Assembly: GCA_030220185.1 (NCBI GenBank) | Contig: JASPKZ010004571.1 | Span: 62,001-126,000 of the forward strand | Origin: Diploptera punctata | Taxonomy: Eukaryota > Arthropoda > Insecta > Blattodea > Blaberidae | Length of the DNA stretch: 64,000 nt | Reading direction: 5' to 3' | Part shown: one piece after another, positions 44,453 to 54,382 of the stretch | Layout: each line of letters opens with the position of its first letter | How positions within the stretch are numbered: the stretch's first letter is position 1 | Notes under the pieces: model-generated | The model's database searches: none | Told to the model about the DNA's origin: nothing | The model's input: the letters and a program-made list of their open reading frames with translations, nothing else | Program-made: the position numbers and the translations under genes

Positions 44453-45064
44453 TTATTTTTCCCAAATAATACTAAGCAACCAGCGTATCTTGTCCATCAA
44501 TGTTTCTCTCCCTGATTTTATCAGTTCTGCTGGGATCTCATCTGAACCTGATGCTTTATACATCTTCAATTTTTCAATCGCCATTTCAACCTCTAATGCA
44601 CTTGGTTCTGCGACTAGCATTTTTGCTGTCTGTAAATTATCCTCCTCAATGTCCTGTTCTGTATGTACATTTAATAGCTGATTAAAGTAACTTTTCCATC
44701 TATTTAATATACTCCTGGAATCTGCAATCATATTTCCATTTTCATTCCGAATTATGTTTGATCTAGCCTGAAACCCTTTCTTCTCTATACTAATTCCCTG
44801 ATATAATTCTCTAATGTTCCTATTTTTTGCGTTCATTTCAGGATCATTAATCTTCTCTCTCAAATATTCCCTCTTTTTACTCTTTAGTAACTTGGTGGTT
44901 TCCCGTCTAATAATACCCAATTGCTCTAAATTTACCTCATTTGGCACATGTAGCCATTTCATGTTTGCTAGCTTTCTTTTGTTTACAATGTCGGCACATT
45001 CCTCATCAAACCATTTCTTGTTTTGACTCTTTTTTAACCAACCAATGCTTTCTGGTGCTGACAA
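44453..45064 (-). pseudogene. LINE A pre-RT linker
   Basis: 203 codons open: KKSQNKKWFDEECADIVNKR, IRRETTKLLKSKKREYLREK, RNIRELYQGISIEKKGFQAR, then AIEKLKMYKASGSDEIPAEL, the start of the RT. A frameshift near 44440-44460 separates it from 43725-44438. Confidence 0.9.
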
Positions 45065-45118
45065 TTTAATAGTATCTCTTATAGCCTCCCATTCTTTATT
45101 TATATCAGTTTCTTCTTC

Positions 45119-45232
45119 ATAATGTTGAGTGATTCCGGGTTATGTGGCCGTGGTCCACAGTTGGCTATGGACCACGGCCACATAACCCGGAATCACTCAA
45201 CATTATGATTACCGGCCGTGAAAGCCTGCATT
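45119..45232. mobile_element. 114-bp PLE-end palindrome with 13-bp TSD
   Basis: Arms of ~40 bp (ttgagtgattccgggttatg + tggccgtggtcca and its exact complement) around a 10-bp spacer, followed by gattaccggccgtgaaagcc + tgcatt. TSD cagtttcttcttc at 45106-45118 and 45233-45245. Arms and tail match the outer part of 38530-38740, so this is a PLE end with everything internal removed. Confidence 0.88.
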
Positions 45233-45248
45233 CAGTTTCTTCTTCGTT

Positions 45249-45690
45249 TGCCACATTCCAGGGAATATGTGGTACGATAAAACGATCGCTAAATAGCAAA
45301 ACAACAAGAGAGACCCAATTAAAATTTTACAAAACGTTGGCAGTACAGGTACTGCTCTATGGTTCAGAAGCCTGGATACATAAAAAACAATATCTAAGTA
45401 GGATAACGGCGGCAGAAATGAAATTTTTGAAATCTGTTAAAGGGTGCACTAAGGAAGACAGAATCGAGAACACATAAATAAGACAGGAGCTTGAAATATT
45501 TGCAATAACTGATAAAATAGATACATATAGACAAAAATGGAAGCAACACATAGACAGAATGAATGAAGACAGATATCCAAAACAAATAACAAAATACAAA
45601 ACTAAAGGCACCCGAGATGCGGGCAGACCTAGAAAGAGATGGGCTGAAGTCGGAACGGGTCAACAGACCTAATCCATGAATGCAGATAAT
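45249..45690 (+). mobile_element. LINE 3' fragment (family C)
   Basis: Plus: CGTIKRSLNSKTTRETQLKF, TLAVQVLLYGSEAWIHKKQY, EMKFLKSVKGCTKEDRIENT, stop, KWKQHIDRMNEDRYPKQITK, GTRDAGRPRKRWAEVGTGQQ, stop, then a gatgatga tail at 45688-45699. Confidence 0.87.
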
Positions 45691-46164
45691 GATGATGACA
45701 GGCGTTGGTAACTTCACTCCCATATATCTGTAACTCTGACTGTAATGAAATAGGTGTAAAGTTAAGTTATATGTTTTATACTAGCAGTGGAAGTTGTGTG
45801 TTTTGAGACACTTGATGAGCGGAGCAGGTGATCACTGAGGCAACGTATATCCGTAATTCATTATTCATGAAGTGTGCGTAGACCTGTATGAATAATCTCA
45901 CTTCCGGGGATTATGAAATGTTCTTTCTTTCTGGAAACTGAAACCTGCTTTTTTACTCAATGTAATATGTAAAATATGTCCCTATGGAAAAATCTAGTTT
46001 TTTTTGTCAGGTTACTGAATTTATGTTATACAAACTAAAACCTATGCATGAAAATACATATTTCGCAACCATCGTAAATCAATCTAATGAAAAACAATTA
46101 ACTACAGAGCGATTTGGCTTAGATAGTTGCGTTTGAGACTGTATTTGAGATAATAAAAATAATT

Positions 46165-46304
46165 TATTCATGGCCGGAGTTGCTATGATGATCTCGTAGA
46201 TTTTCGGGCTGTAGGCCGTGGTCGTGAGGCTTGTAGTTCCCCGACGTCGGGGAACTACAAGCCTCACGACCACGGCCTATAGCCCGAAAATCTTCAAGAT
46301 CATC
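46165..46304. mobile_element. 140-bp PLE-end palindrome with 13-bp TSD
   Basis: Central 92 bp is an almost perfect palindrome (46-bp arms, one mismatch) centred at gacgtc near 46243. Outer flanks are less symmetric. TSD aataaaaataatt at 46152-46164 and 46305-46317. Contains ctcacgaccacggcct, similar in style to the 45119 arms but a different sub-family. Confidence 0.85.
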
Positions 46305-46395
46305 AATAAAAATAATTGTTTCTCGTTACATCTGTTTTATAACAAGTTTAGTATGTAATTGTGTAATATTTTAATTAGTTAGGAGTAAGATTAAA

Positions 46396-46397
<2 letters not shown>

Positions 46398-46438
<41 letters not shown>
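46398..46438. repeat. (AT)n microsatellite
   Basis: About 40 bp of TA repeats. Confidence 0.95.
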
Positions 46439-46440
<2 letters not shown>

Positions 46441-46571
46441 CTACAGGATGTTGCAAGAAAACCAACAACGGAGATGAAGTATGGAGATGAAGTATATTGA
46501 AATATACAATTAAATAACCAATTGAATTGGTGTTTACTTGAAAATCCATAACTTATTTAATTAGCATTAAT

Positions 46572-46952
46572 GTGGCATTTAAAACTAATAAAACTTTACA
46601 AAATATAATAAAAAACAATAAAACCAAAGTAAAAAAGGAAAAATTATCAGGTGTATATAAATTGAAGTGTTGCACATGTGACAATGTCTATATAGGACAA
46701 ACTGGTAGACCTTTTATTTCTCGTATAAAGGAACATATGAGAGCATATAACAGAAATTTAGATAATTCAAAACATGCTAACCACCTACTCCAATATGATC
46801 ATTGTTTTGATCCGAATTTTAAAATTTTACATGTTTGTGAAGGAAAGAAGTCGGACCTTTTAGAAGTTTTAGAGATGAATAAATTGAAAAGTGGTAATAT
46901 GCCGTTATATTCCCAACTAGATTTGAATGAATTGCCTCTTTTAAATTTATAA
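46572..46952 (+). CDS. GIY-YIG endonuclease domain of a Penelope-like element (5'-truncated ORF)
   Basis: 126 codons open, but the true start lies upstream in the missing RT part; the first codon here is GTG-type context, not a real start. LSGVYKLKCCTCDNVYIGQT gives the GVY...YIG signature; GRPFISRIKEHMRA supplies the catalytic Arg; LLEVLEMNKLKSG the Glu. In PLEs this domain nicks the target for primed reverse transcription. The reading frame is intact to its stop, suggesting a relatively young copy. Only the C-terminal fifth of a full PLE ORF. Confidence 0.92.
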   Translation: MAFKTNKTLQNIIKNNKTKVKKEKLSGVYKLKCCTCDNVYIGQTGRPFISRIKEHMRAYNRNLDNSKHANHLLQYDHCFDPNFKILHVCEGKKSDLLEVLEMNKLKSGNMPLYSQLDLNELPLLNL

Positions 46953-47008
46953 TAGAGATTATAAAACAATTTGTTGCATAATAACAACATTCATTAATTC
47001 GTTATCAT

Positions 47009-47046
47009 GTCTGAAGAAGGTACCAAGTACCGAAACAGCTGTAACT
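47009..47046 (+). ncRNA. Hammerhead ribozyme-like motif with 8-base palindromic helix III
   Basis: CTGAAGA 47011-47017, one extra A, helix II GGTAC-CAA-GTACC (5 bp), GAAA 47032-47035, palindrome ACAGCTGT (47035-47042), A at the cleavage site. Helix I pairs GT (47009-47010) with AC (47044-47045) only. The long palindrome favours intermolecular helix III. Confidence 0.7.
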
Positions 47047-47139
47047 AAATTATATTTTAATAAATATGAAAATCACATAAAACTGTAAGTTTTATTTTTA
47101 TTTAATTAAATATACAATTAAAGTATAAATTATATAATA

Positions 47140-47356
47140 TGTATCTAAAAGGTCCGTCTCTTCAACTTAAAAATTGTTAATTATCTGTAGCGCTTTCGGG
47201 ACTAGTCCCATCGTCAGCAGAATTATTAGGCTATCTGTTGACTCCTGATTTAATACTGGTGTTTCACTGAAAATCTGGTAGAGGAAGTTAGGCCTATATG
47301 TATTGGATGCATTTTCATTTATCAGATGCCTTCAAAATGCCCATCTCTCGAGTACA
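47140..47356 (-). mobile_element. PLE 3' end, part 1 (split by LINE A)
   Basis: Minus: the downstream half of the endonuclease remnant and 3' UTR with a hammerhead at 47184-47221, outer tail aagttgaagagacggacc. Continues at 47686 after the LINE. Confidence 0.85.
47184..47221 (-). ncRNA. Hammerhead ribozyme-like motif, intact core, 4-bp helix I
   Basis: Minus: TCTG, CTGACGA core (position 7 is C, which the consensus allows), T, helix II GGGA-CTAG-TCCC or 5 bp with 2-base loop, GAAA, palindrome AGCGCT, A, CAGA pairing 4 bp with TCTG. One of the two best candidates. Confidence 0.72.
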
Positions 47357-47365
47357 TTTATCTTA

Positions 47366-47676
47366 CTTACTTACTCACTGGCACTATCGAACCCGTAGGT
47401 TCATGGCCGCGCGGACATAAGCTCTCCATACATCCCTATCCTGAGCTAATGCTTTCCAATCATTCCCTGTATAATCTACTTCCCTCAAATCATAGTTAAT
47501 GTTAGTCTCTCACCTCATTCTTGGTCTACCAACTGGGCGTTTTCCCCTCTGGCTTTCCTACAAGAAGCTTCCACGCAAGTCTTTCATTCCCCATACGTGC
47601 AACATGTCCTGCCCATCGCAGTCTACGAGACTTAACTGGTCTTATTATATCTGGCTTCCCTATAAAGACCATGTAG
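47366..47676 (-). mobile_element. LINE A 3' end inserted in a PLE
   Basis: tttatctta at 47357-47365 and 47677-47685 is the TSD. Minus coding matches the C-terminal ~95 codons with a frameshift near 47510-47530. Confidence 0.9.
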
Positions 47677-47685
47677 TTTATCTTA

Positions 47686-47790
47686 GCTGGATTATTTTAT
47701 CTGTGCAGTATTGTTAGGGTGTTTTCTATATATAACATACGATGTCCTGCATGGATAACGTGTTTTGCATAGCTTGATTTTCCTTCTGCG
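47686..47790 (-). mobile_element. PLE 3' end, part 2
   Basis: agctggattattttatctgt ... gttagggtgttttctat ... gatgtcctgcatggataacg equals the upstream portion of the 25718 endonuclease remnant; joined to 47140-47356 once LINE A is set aside. Confidence 0.85.
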
Positions 47791-48174
47791 TGAATACAGT
47801 CTCGAAAATATAACTAATAACTCAACGGAATTTTTCATCATGAACTTTATTAATGTTGAATATTGAGATATGTTGATCATTTCTAATAAGGTACCAATGT
47901 CCGGAAATGATGCGTTTTCACACTATGACTAGTTAATTATGTCGCCAGGTCAGTGTTAGTTCAAAGGATTTGAAGACTCATTACTTGACTACGCCTCACA
48001 GGTACGGAACCCGTGATACGTGCCTTCGCAACGGAATGTGGTGCCACATGACGGAGCTCCATCTCACTTCGATGCCAATGTGAGGAGACATTTCAGTCAT
48101 AAAATAAAATAAGTTAAAATACCTTCTTAGGTAAAATCCGTCGTCCTCAACTTTTAAAATATATAATCTTTATG

Positions 48175-48213
48175 CCTGTAGGCCTTTCAGGACATCCGTC
48201 CCATCTTCAGCAG
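48175..48213 (-). ncRNA. Hammerhead ribozyme-like motif
   Basis: Minus: CTG, CTGAAGA, T, helix II GGGAC-GGAT-GTCCT, GAAA, AGGCCT, A, CAG pairing with CTG. Core intact. Confidence 0.65.
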
Positions 48214-48614
48214 TTCATTCTTCGCTACAGAATCCAGTATGATGTTTGATGCTGCTAGTCCTAATGTGGCTTTGTCGTGACTAAAGTTTCTTCCTAGCGA
48301 TATCGTATAGTGGGTTGTTTAGTCTGGGAGTGCTTTCATTTATTAAAAGCTTGTTATCTATTTCCTTGATAATTTCCAGGTCTTCCAATATGTTGATTCT
48401 AGTTGGATTTCCCTCTTTGTGTACAACTAGAATCAACATATTGGAAGACCTGGAAATTATCAAGGAAATAGATAACAAGCTTTTAATAAATGAAAGCACT
48501 CCCAGACTAAACAACCCACTATACGATATCGTCAGGGGGAAGCTTTAGTCACGACAAAGCCACATTAGGACCAGCAGCATCAAACATCATACTGGATGCT
48601 GTAGCGAAGAATGA

Positions 48615-48654
48615 ACTGCTGAATATGGTACGGATGTTCTGAAAGGCCTACAGG
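48615..48654 (+). ncRNA. Hammerhead-like motif with a lethal-looking core change
   Basis: Mirror partner of 48175-48213 but the core reads CTGAATA, so the invariant G is lost, and helix II pairing (GGTAC/GTTCT) is weaker. Arms of the fold-back have therefore diverged. Confidence 0.55.
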
Positions 48655-48781
48655 CATAAAAATTACATATTTTAAAAGCTGAGGACGACGGATTTTACCT
48701 AAGAAGGTATTTTAACTTATTTTATTTTATGACTCTCCACCTCAACGGTTTTAACAATGAATTTTATTAGTATTGACATTT

Positions 48782-50025
48782 GAATGCCACACCTTTAAAA
48801 AAGACTACAGAAACGAACTATAGATGATTGAAACATATTTTACAAACAACCAAGAAAAAATAGTATTTAATTCTGTAAAGTCTACAAATTTAATAAAATT
48901 TAGGGTGTAGTCTTTCTGAATGTATACAGTAGTTAAATAAGGCAGCACATGTTGTTCACATTAAAACCTAATCCAGAAGAGAGAGTGTGTAAGAGATGTT
49001 TAACGATAGCAGAGGGAGAGTTGGAATTACAAACTAATTGTCAAATGTCGTCATAAGTAACAAGCAACTACTAAACATCGCAGCACATGAATGTACTCTT
49101 TTCCAACATGGACTTGGAATAACTTCCTCTAAAATTATCATGGAGGCAGAGATATTTAAATTAGTATTAAAATATATTATCATAGGCCTACGTCACGTAT
49201 CTGCGTGAAAATATTTTTTTTGCGGTAGTGCGTTTTGTCGTACTTACAGCAATTGCGACCATGATTGAAAGTTCAACTTCCTACATTTCGGGGTTGCCAA
49301 CCTAAATAACTATACTGTAATAAAATAACTATACTGTAATATCACATATTACAAAACGCGTGTGGGAAGTAAAACCAATGCCCTCTATGTATAATACATT
49401 GGCCTGCAATATATAGGCATATACAAAAAAACACAAAATGTAGTGTTAATATACATTATACGAAACAAATCACTGCATTTTAAATGAACTGAACTTTATT
49501 TGAAACAATATAAAACAATAAATACGTATTTGCCGCCATTTTATCACTAATTGGTTTCACGGCCTCCTGTACTTTCAACTAATAACCATTGCCCACACTG
49601 TTAACGCTCGTCAGTTGTTTAAAATGAACGCAAATATTTCGAACAAAGATGCTATTATTTTACTATTATTTATTATTTTGAAAACACCATCGCGCAAAGA
49701 ATAATGTACAATGCACGTTTATGAAGTGTCCTACAGAATTTCGGATATTAAAAACCTCGTTGTCGCTCGGTTTTTAAACATTTTCCTCGATTCTGTAAAA
49801 ACCACTTGCCAACCTCGCATCGTAATATACTATTAAGTTCCAGTACATTTTCTCTAAATGAAACAAAGAATGTCGCACGTCTGTGGTTTAAAGATAAATG
49901 TAAAATTGCATTAATTTTATGAATGTGTAGATCTACATGTATACAAGTTAAATAATGTGTCGCAGTTCCACAACCACTCTTAGACATTAGAGAGTTCCAA
50001 AAAAGTTGGGAGATCACGAAATTCT
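48782..50025. other. Spacer
   Basis: No recognised element. Includes a short direct repeat aataactatactgtaata around 49303-49340. Confidence 0.45.
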
Positions 50026-50387
50026 TGTAAAGTTTATTAAATTAATATTGAGAAGCTAAAGCTATTACTATGATAGAAATAAGTAAATTAGTTAGCACGG
50101 AAAGCTGAAGGTTCGGGGTTCGATTCCCGGTTCAGGCAAAAAAATTCTCTTTACCATTGATTTACAATAATTTAAATGCCTTCATTAATTTACTTATTTC
50201 TATCATAGTAACAGCTTTAGCTTCTCAATATTAATTTAATAAATAATGCTATAGCTGTGCGGAGTCCCTTCATGTCTTCTACAGGTAGAAGCCATTCATT
50301 GTGTATTTGTGAATGACGATTCATTGTAATTGAATGTGGGACCAGTAGAGTAAGGTAAAGGAAGATTTCTGCTTGGATGGGAATGAA

Positions 50388-50460
50388 GCCTGGATTAGCT
50401 CAGTGGACAGAGCATTAGCACGCAAAGCTAAAGGTTCGGGGTTCGATTCCCGGTTCAGGC
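50388..50460 (+). tRNA. tRNA-like repeat head (anticodon position GCA)
   Basis: Acceptor GCCTGGA/TTCAGGC, D-arm GCTC/GAGC, anticodon stem TTAGC/GCTAA with loop ACGCAAA, T-loop TTCGATT. Position 33 is C, not U, and one T-stem pair is G-G, so it is a SINE head or decayed tRNA rather than a working gene. Confidence 0.5.
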
Positions 50461-50712
50461 AAAAAAAGTTCTCTTTACCATTGATTTACAATAATTTAAT
50501 TGTGTTCATTAATTTACTTATTTCTATCATAGTAATAACTTTAGCTTCTCAATATTAATTTAATAAATAATGCTATAGCTGTGTGGAGTCCCATCATGTC
50601 TTCTTCAGGTAGACGCAATTCATTGTGTATTTGTGAATGATGATTCATTGCAATTGAATGTGGGACCAGTAGAGTAAGGTAAAGGAATGATTTCTGCTTG
50701 GATGGGAATGAA

Positions 50713-50784
50713 GCCTGGATTAGCTCAGTGGACAGAGCATTAGCACGGAAAGCTAAAAGTTCGGGTTCGATTCCCGGTTCAGGC
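50713..50784 (+). tRNA. tRNA-like repeat head (anticodon position GGA)
   Basis: Same fold as 50388-50460 with T-stem restored (TCGGG/CCCGG). Loop ACGGAAA again has C at position 33. Followed by a T-rich run that could stop Pol III. Confidence 0.5.
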
Positions 50785-50790
50785 AATTTT

Positions 50791-51565
50791 TTTTTCTCTT
50801 TACCATTGATTTACGATGATCTTGTAAAGTTCTTCATGACAGAACATAACACACAGCCTGCTGAGGAAAACATACACGATATTTTGGATAAGCATTGAGT
50901 GGAAGATTTATTAGAGCATTAGGAATGGTAGTTAGTGGTGTAACATGGTTTACGATCTAACAAGGGAATTATCAACCATTGCAGCCGAAATTTCTCCAAG
51001 AGATGTGTTGTGATGTACGAAGGATGTATAAAATATATCTGCGCTTTTAACCGTAAGACAGTAAAATCCAACGCCGAATCTCTCATTTAAACTGCAAGGA
51101 TGCAATGCAACTCCTGAGTTGTTTGTTTGGATAAACGTTACAACCTGCCGCCCGCGCTTGCCTCGTCTCACTCCACCCCGCTCACTCAAGCAGGGAGTCA
51201 ATCTGCTTCGTGGTTTGTCATTGCTTGGATTCTAGCTTCAATTTCTGTGCCTTCAAATTAAAAGCGGCAGATACTTTTTTTGGACACAGCCTTGGTACAT
51301 CACAAAGCTTCTCTGAGAGATTCCGCATGCAATGGTTGACCTTCCGTTGTAAGGTATCGTTTCTTGGCGCAGAGCTATCAGACGTGGGCTGATTCGAATC
51401 CTCATGAGGGAAGAAATTTTCTCACGGAATATATTGTTTGTTGCAGATACTGTTGCTCTGATCTGCTGGACCTATCTCACAATCGACATCCGAGACGGAA
51501 ATTGATCATTCCGACCAATGTTAAAATGTTGCCATAACAAGCACTGTGCCCATACGAGATTGTCA
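50791..51565. other. Spacer with a SINE S3 scrap
   Basis: 51393-51435 (gaatcctcatgagggaagaa + attttctcac) matches the S3 body downstream of its B box. Nothing else recognised. Confidence 0.45.
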
Positions 51566-51732
51566 CCGGGGATCGAAACCGGGCCCTCTGCGTGACTAAA
51601 TTCTACCCCCCTTAAAGATAAAACTTTTATAGAAATCCTAGAGCAACCGGAACCTTTATGAATATTATAATAATTACGTACATATTGTAGGAACATTTTA
51701 AGTTACCGCTACCTCGAGACCACAGCGGTGGA
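51566..51732 (-). mobile_element. SINE S2 head, interrupted
   Basis: The two halves of an S2 head (ccggggatcgaaaccgg at 51566 and ctacctcgagaccacagcgg at 51711) are separated by about 105 bp that is not S2. Adjacent to a full S2 copy. Confidence 0.75.
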
Positions 51733-51740
51733 TTATATAG

Positions 51741-52083
51741 ATATCCATCCATCCATAGCAATTCTGCCCGAAGGCAGGTCCTTCACTGCAATCATAGCAT
51801 TTTCATGCTTGCAGCTTTACTAGGGAAATGTGTAGGTGTGGTAGCTTCCCGTTGCTTTCCACACCGGAAAGATGATGGTGATCATGATAATGATAAGGAT
51901 GATGATGATGGCCATATGATTTCGGGGATCGTTTGGGCCTTAAAAGTTTTCCTGACATTTGTCTTACAGGTGAGGAAAACCCCCGATAAAAACCTCACCC
52001 AGAAAAACTGCCCCGACCGGGGATCGAACCCGGGCCCGCTACGTGACAAGGCAGCACGCTACCTCGAGACCACAGCGGTGGAC
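51741..52083 (-). mobile_element. tRNA-derived SINE (family S2)
   Basis: Minus head 52010-52083 with ccgctgtggtctcgaggtag and gggttcgatccccgg. 3' end with (GGAT)n on the minus strand at 51741-51755. Confidence 0.93.
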
Positions 52084-52558
52084 TATACAGATATAATATA
52101 TTAAATTTGTATTAGTACGCTACTTAAATACATAATTTCATTATTGGTAGCCAGATCTGCTGATATATTTTTTGAATCGCCTGATAGCCTTTATTCTAGC
52201 AGAGGTCTATGGTTTGGTGAGTTATAGGCCTACCAATGGTACCGATGAGAAAACCAGGAAAATAAATTTAGGTGATAGGTTCCATATTAAGCATTTAGAA
52301 CTTACTGAATTATTTTCTTAAACGCTACATTCCGTCGGTTGCAAAAATTTACGAAATTGTATTTTCTAATATCACCCATTGCACTTTCAGTGTTTCGAAT
52401 TCCGCGTTGGGCGAATAGATGGTGTTAATGTGGCTTATTTTCAGTGTTCGCACCACTCGGCCCTATACGATTTACTTTTGTATTGTGTAGAAAGAGAGGA
52501 ATGCAGGATGAATGTATGTTTAGGCATGTTCGTGTAGTGTAAAGAGTGTTGTATGAGG
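52084..52558. other. Spacer
   Basis: No feature recognised; a (GAT)n repeat follows at 52559-52580. Confidence 0.45.
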
Positions 52559-52649
52559 GATGATGATGATGATGATGATGGAAAGAAAGGAGAAGGTGAA
52601 ACACGATGCCGGCCCGTTGCCTATTCCTGTTAAAAAATACCAGGGGGGC

Positions 52650-53323
52650 TTACTTACTTACTTACTCACTGGCACTATCGAACTCGAAGGTTCATGGCCG
52701 CGCGGACATAAGCTCTCCATACATCCCTATCCTGAGCCAATGCTTTCCAATCATTCCCTGTATAATCTACTTCCCTTAAATCATAGTTAATGTTGTTCTC
52801 CTACCTCATTCTTGGTCTACCAACTGGGCGTTTTCCCTCTGGCTTTCCTACAAGAAGCTTCCATGCACGTCTTTCATTCCCCATACCCGCAACATGTCCT
52901 GCCCATCGCAGTCTACGAGACTTAACTGTTCTTATTATATCTGGCTTCCTATAAAGACCATGTAGTTCATTGTTATGTAGTCTTCTCCATTCACCTGTCT
53001 CTTCATCTCTCTTTGGTCCAAAAATGTTCCTAAGAACTTTATTCTCAAATACTCGTAATCTCCTTTCCTCCCTTAAAGTAAGAGTCCATGTTTCGCACCC
53101 ATATAATATAACTGGTAGAATAATAGTTTTATATATCTTCAGCTTAACGTTTTTTGAAAGGAGTTGGGACATCAAAAGTCTCTGCAATGCATAATAGCAT
53201 GCATTTCCAGAATTGAGCCTATGTTTAATTTCTTTGTGCATCTCATTCCTATTTGTGATTATTGTTCCTAGGTATTTGAATTCAGCCACTTCCTCAAAAT
53301 TTCCCTCATTTGTCATTAGCTGT
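52650..53323 (-). mobile_element. LINE A, 0.67-kb copy
   Basis: Tail cttacttacttactcac at 52650. Minus ORF 52801-53316 (171 codons): FKYLGTIITNRNEMHKEIKH through LRWAGHVAGMGNERRAWKLL to GRPRMR, stop at 52803 region, then YDLREVDYTGN in another frame. 5' end near 53323. No clear TSD. Confidence 0.93.
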
Positions 53324-53502
53324 AATGTTTCTATCCTATGGACGAATTGCTATCAGCAGTGCCTATCTGCTTTCTCAACATAGAACTATGTAGTGTGGAG
53401 AGAGATAAAATTTAGTGCAGGAATCGTATCCACGATCTAGTTTATTTTGTGGTTTGAACTTACCCCTTTGCTATCAGGAGGCTAAATTTACTACGTTAGA
53501 GT

Positions 53503-54382
53503 GACTATATAACTCATGACCCAAATGGGAGTCAATGACCAATCACATTTCAATGATTTTTTATTTACAACCAATCACACTCGTGTTTCGCCTAAAATTT
53601 ACCAACTAAAGTTATCATAATAAAGAAAGCACCTCCTTTTTAACATTCTGAATAGGTCATAGCATTACTTTGCAGTGACTGACGCTCCAAAAAATACGGC
53701 TACCTGATTGTATGTACAACTTAAAAAAAATAAGACCCCCAACTCAAACGAATAAAACCCTCTTAAATAAGGAAAAACTATTCATAATAGTAAAGATAAA
53801 AATAAACTAAAAATAGGGGCAAAATAATAAGAAATATAATTAGAAGTTAAAGGAAATGTTTGTTCCTTACTAAATAATTTAATTCATGTCAGCAGAAAGC
53901 GCATGCGATAGATTATATAAAAACATTTGTAACAATTGACTACACCACAAAAAAAAGAAACCACTGTTTGCATTTTCTTAAACGAATTATTTTCCAGGAA
54001 ATGACGCTGCAGAAAAATGTAATTGACATATTTACATCATAGGGCATCAAATTAAGTAATACCTATAATGTAGGTTATAAATGTCTCCATTATGTTGCAT
54101 TCTTATAACACTGCGATCCTTTGGCAATAAATAATATTATGATCTGGTTGCAGTGATGAACAAAATGAGAAAATGAAGCGTACCAATCGTTTCTCATTTG
54201 TTCTCAAACATCACCGTTTTTATTAATATATAAATATTTTAAAATAACTATATTTAAATAATGATTTGAGAGTAAACAGCTTAATTTTATTCGTTAAATA
54301 ATCCTAACAAATGCCACTCTTGATTTCCAAATTCTCTAGATAAATTGTCGAAAATTTGAAAATCACTCGTGGCATTACTTAT
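53503..54382 (+). mobile_element. Family M copy 5, with ~230-bp internal insertion
   Basis: Starts ctatataactcatgaccc, ends cattacttatga. 53715-53930 has no match in other M copies. The next M copy starts on the same bases. Confidence 0.72.

Larger units (their letters stand above)
43046..45118 (-). mobile_element. LINE A, longest copy (2.07 kb, 5'-truncated)
   Basis: The 3' end (left) has a cttactcacttactcac tail. Coding, upstream to downstream on minus: pre-RT linker (44453-45064), RT (43725-44438), gap, C-terminal (43073-43596). Frameshifts separate them. The 5' boundary is near the TSD of the palindrome at 45119. Confidence 0.95.
46515..47108 (+). mobile_element. Penelope-like element, 5'-truncated, with 14-bp TSD
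   Basis: TSD aatatacaattaaa at 46501-46514 and 47109-47122. Contains the GIY-YIG ORF (46572-46952) and, 57 bp downstream, a hammerhead-like motif. 3' UTR ends in AT-rich sequence. No inverted partner; the cleanest PLE 3' end in the window. Confidence 0.9.
48094..48774. mobile_element. Fold-back Penelope-like element with ~300-bp arms
   Basis: Near-perfect inverted halves centred at ~48420 (arm from tccaatatgttgattctagt). Each half encodes, outward, TRINILEDLEIIKEIDNKLL and NESTPRLNNPLYDI, the end of a GIY-YIG endonuclease, then a hammerhead-like motif and the cctcaac tail. A 7-bp gacattt at 48087-48093 and 48775-48781 may be a TSD. Closest relative: 5174-5851. Confidence 0.87.
50026..50790 (+). 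repeat. 2.2-copy tandem repeat (~325 bp) with tRNA-like head and an inverted left flank
   Basis: The unit (tRNA-like sequence, ctctttaccattgatttac, tttatttctatcatag, tagctgtgyggagtccc...) begins near 50091 (partial), 50388 and 50713. 50028-50092 is the reverse of 50188-50245, making a fold-back around the first partial copy. Confidence 0.85.

Noticed and set aside
50388..50784. Functional tRNA-Cys/Ser genes
   Set aside because: C at position 33, changing anticodons and tandem repeat context argue for repeat heads; kept only as low-confidence tRNA-like.
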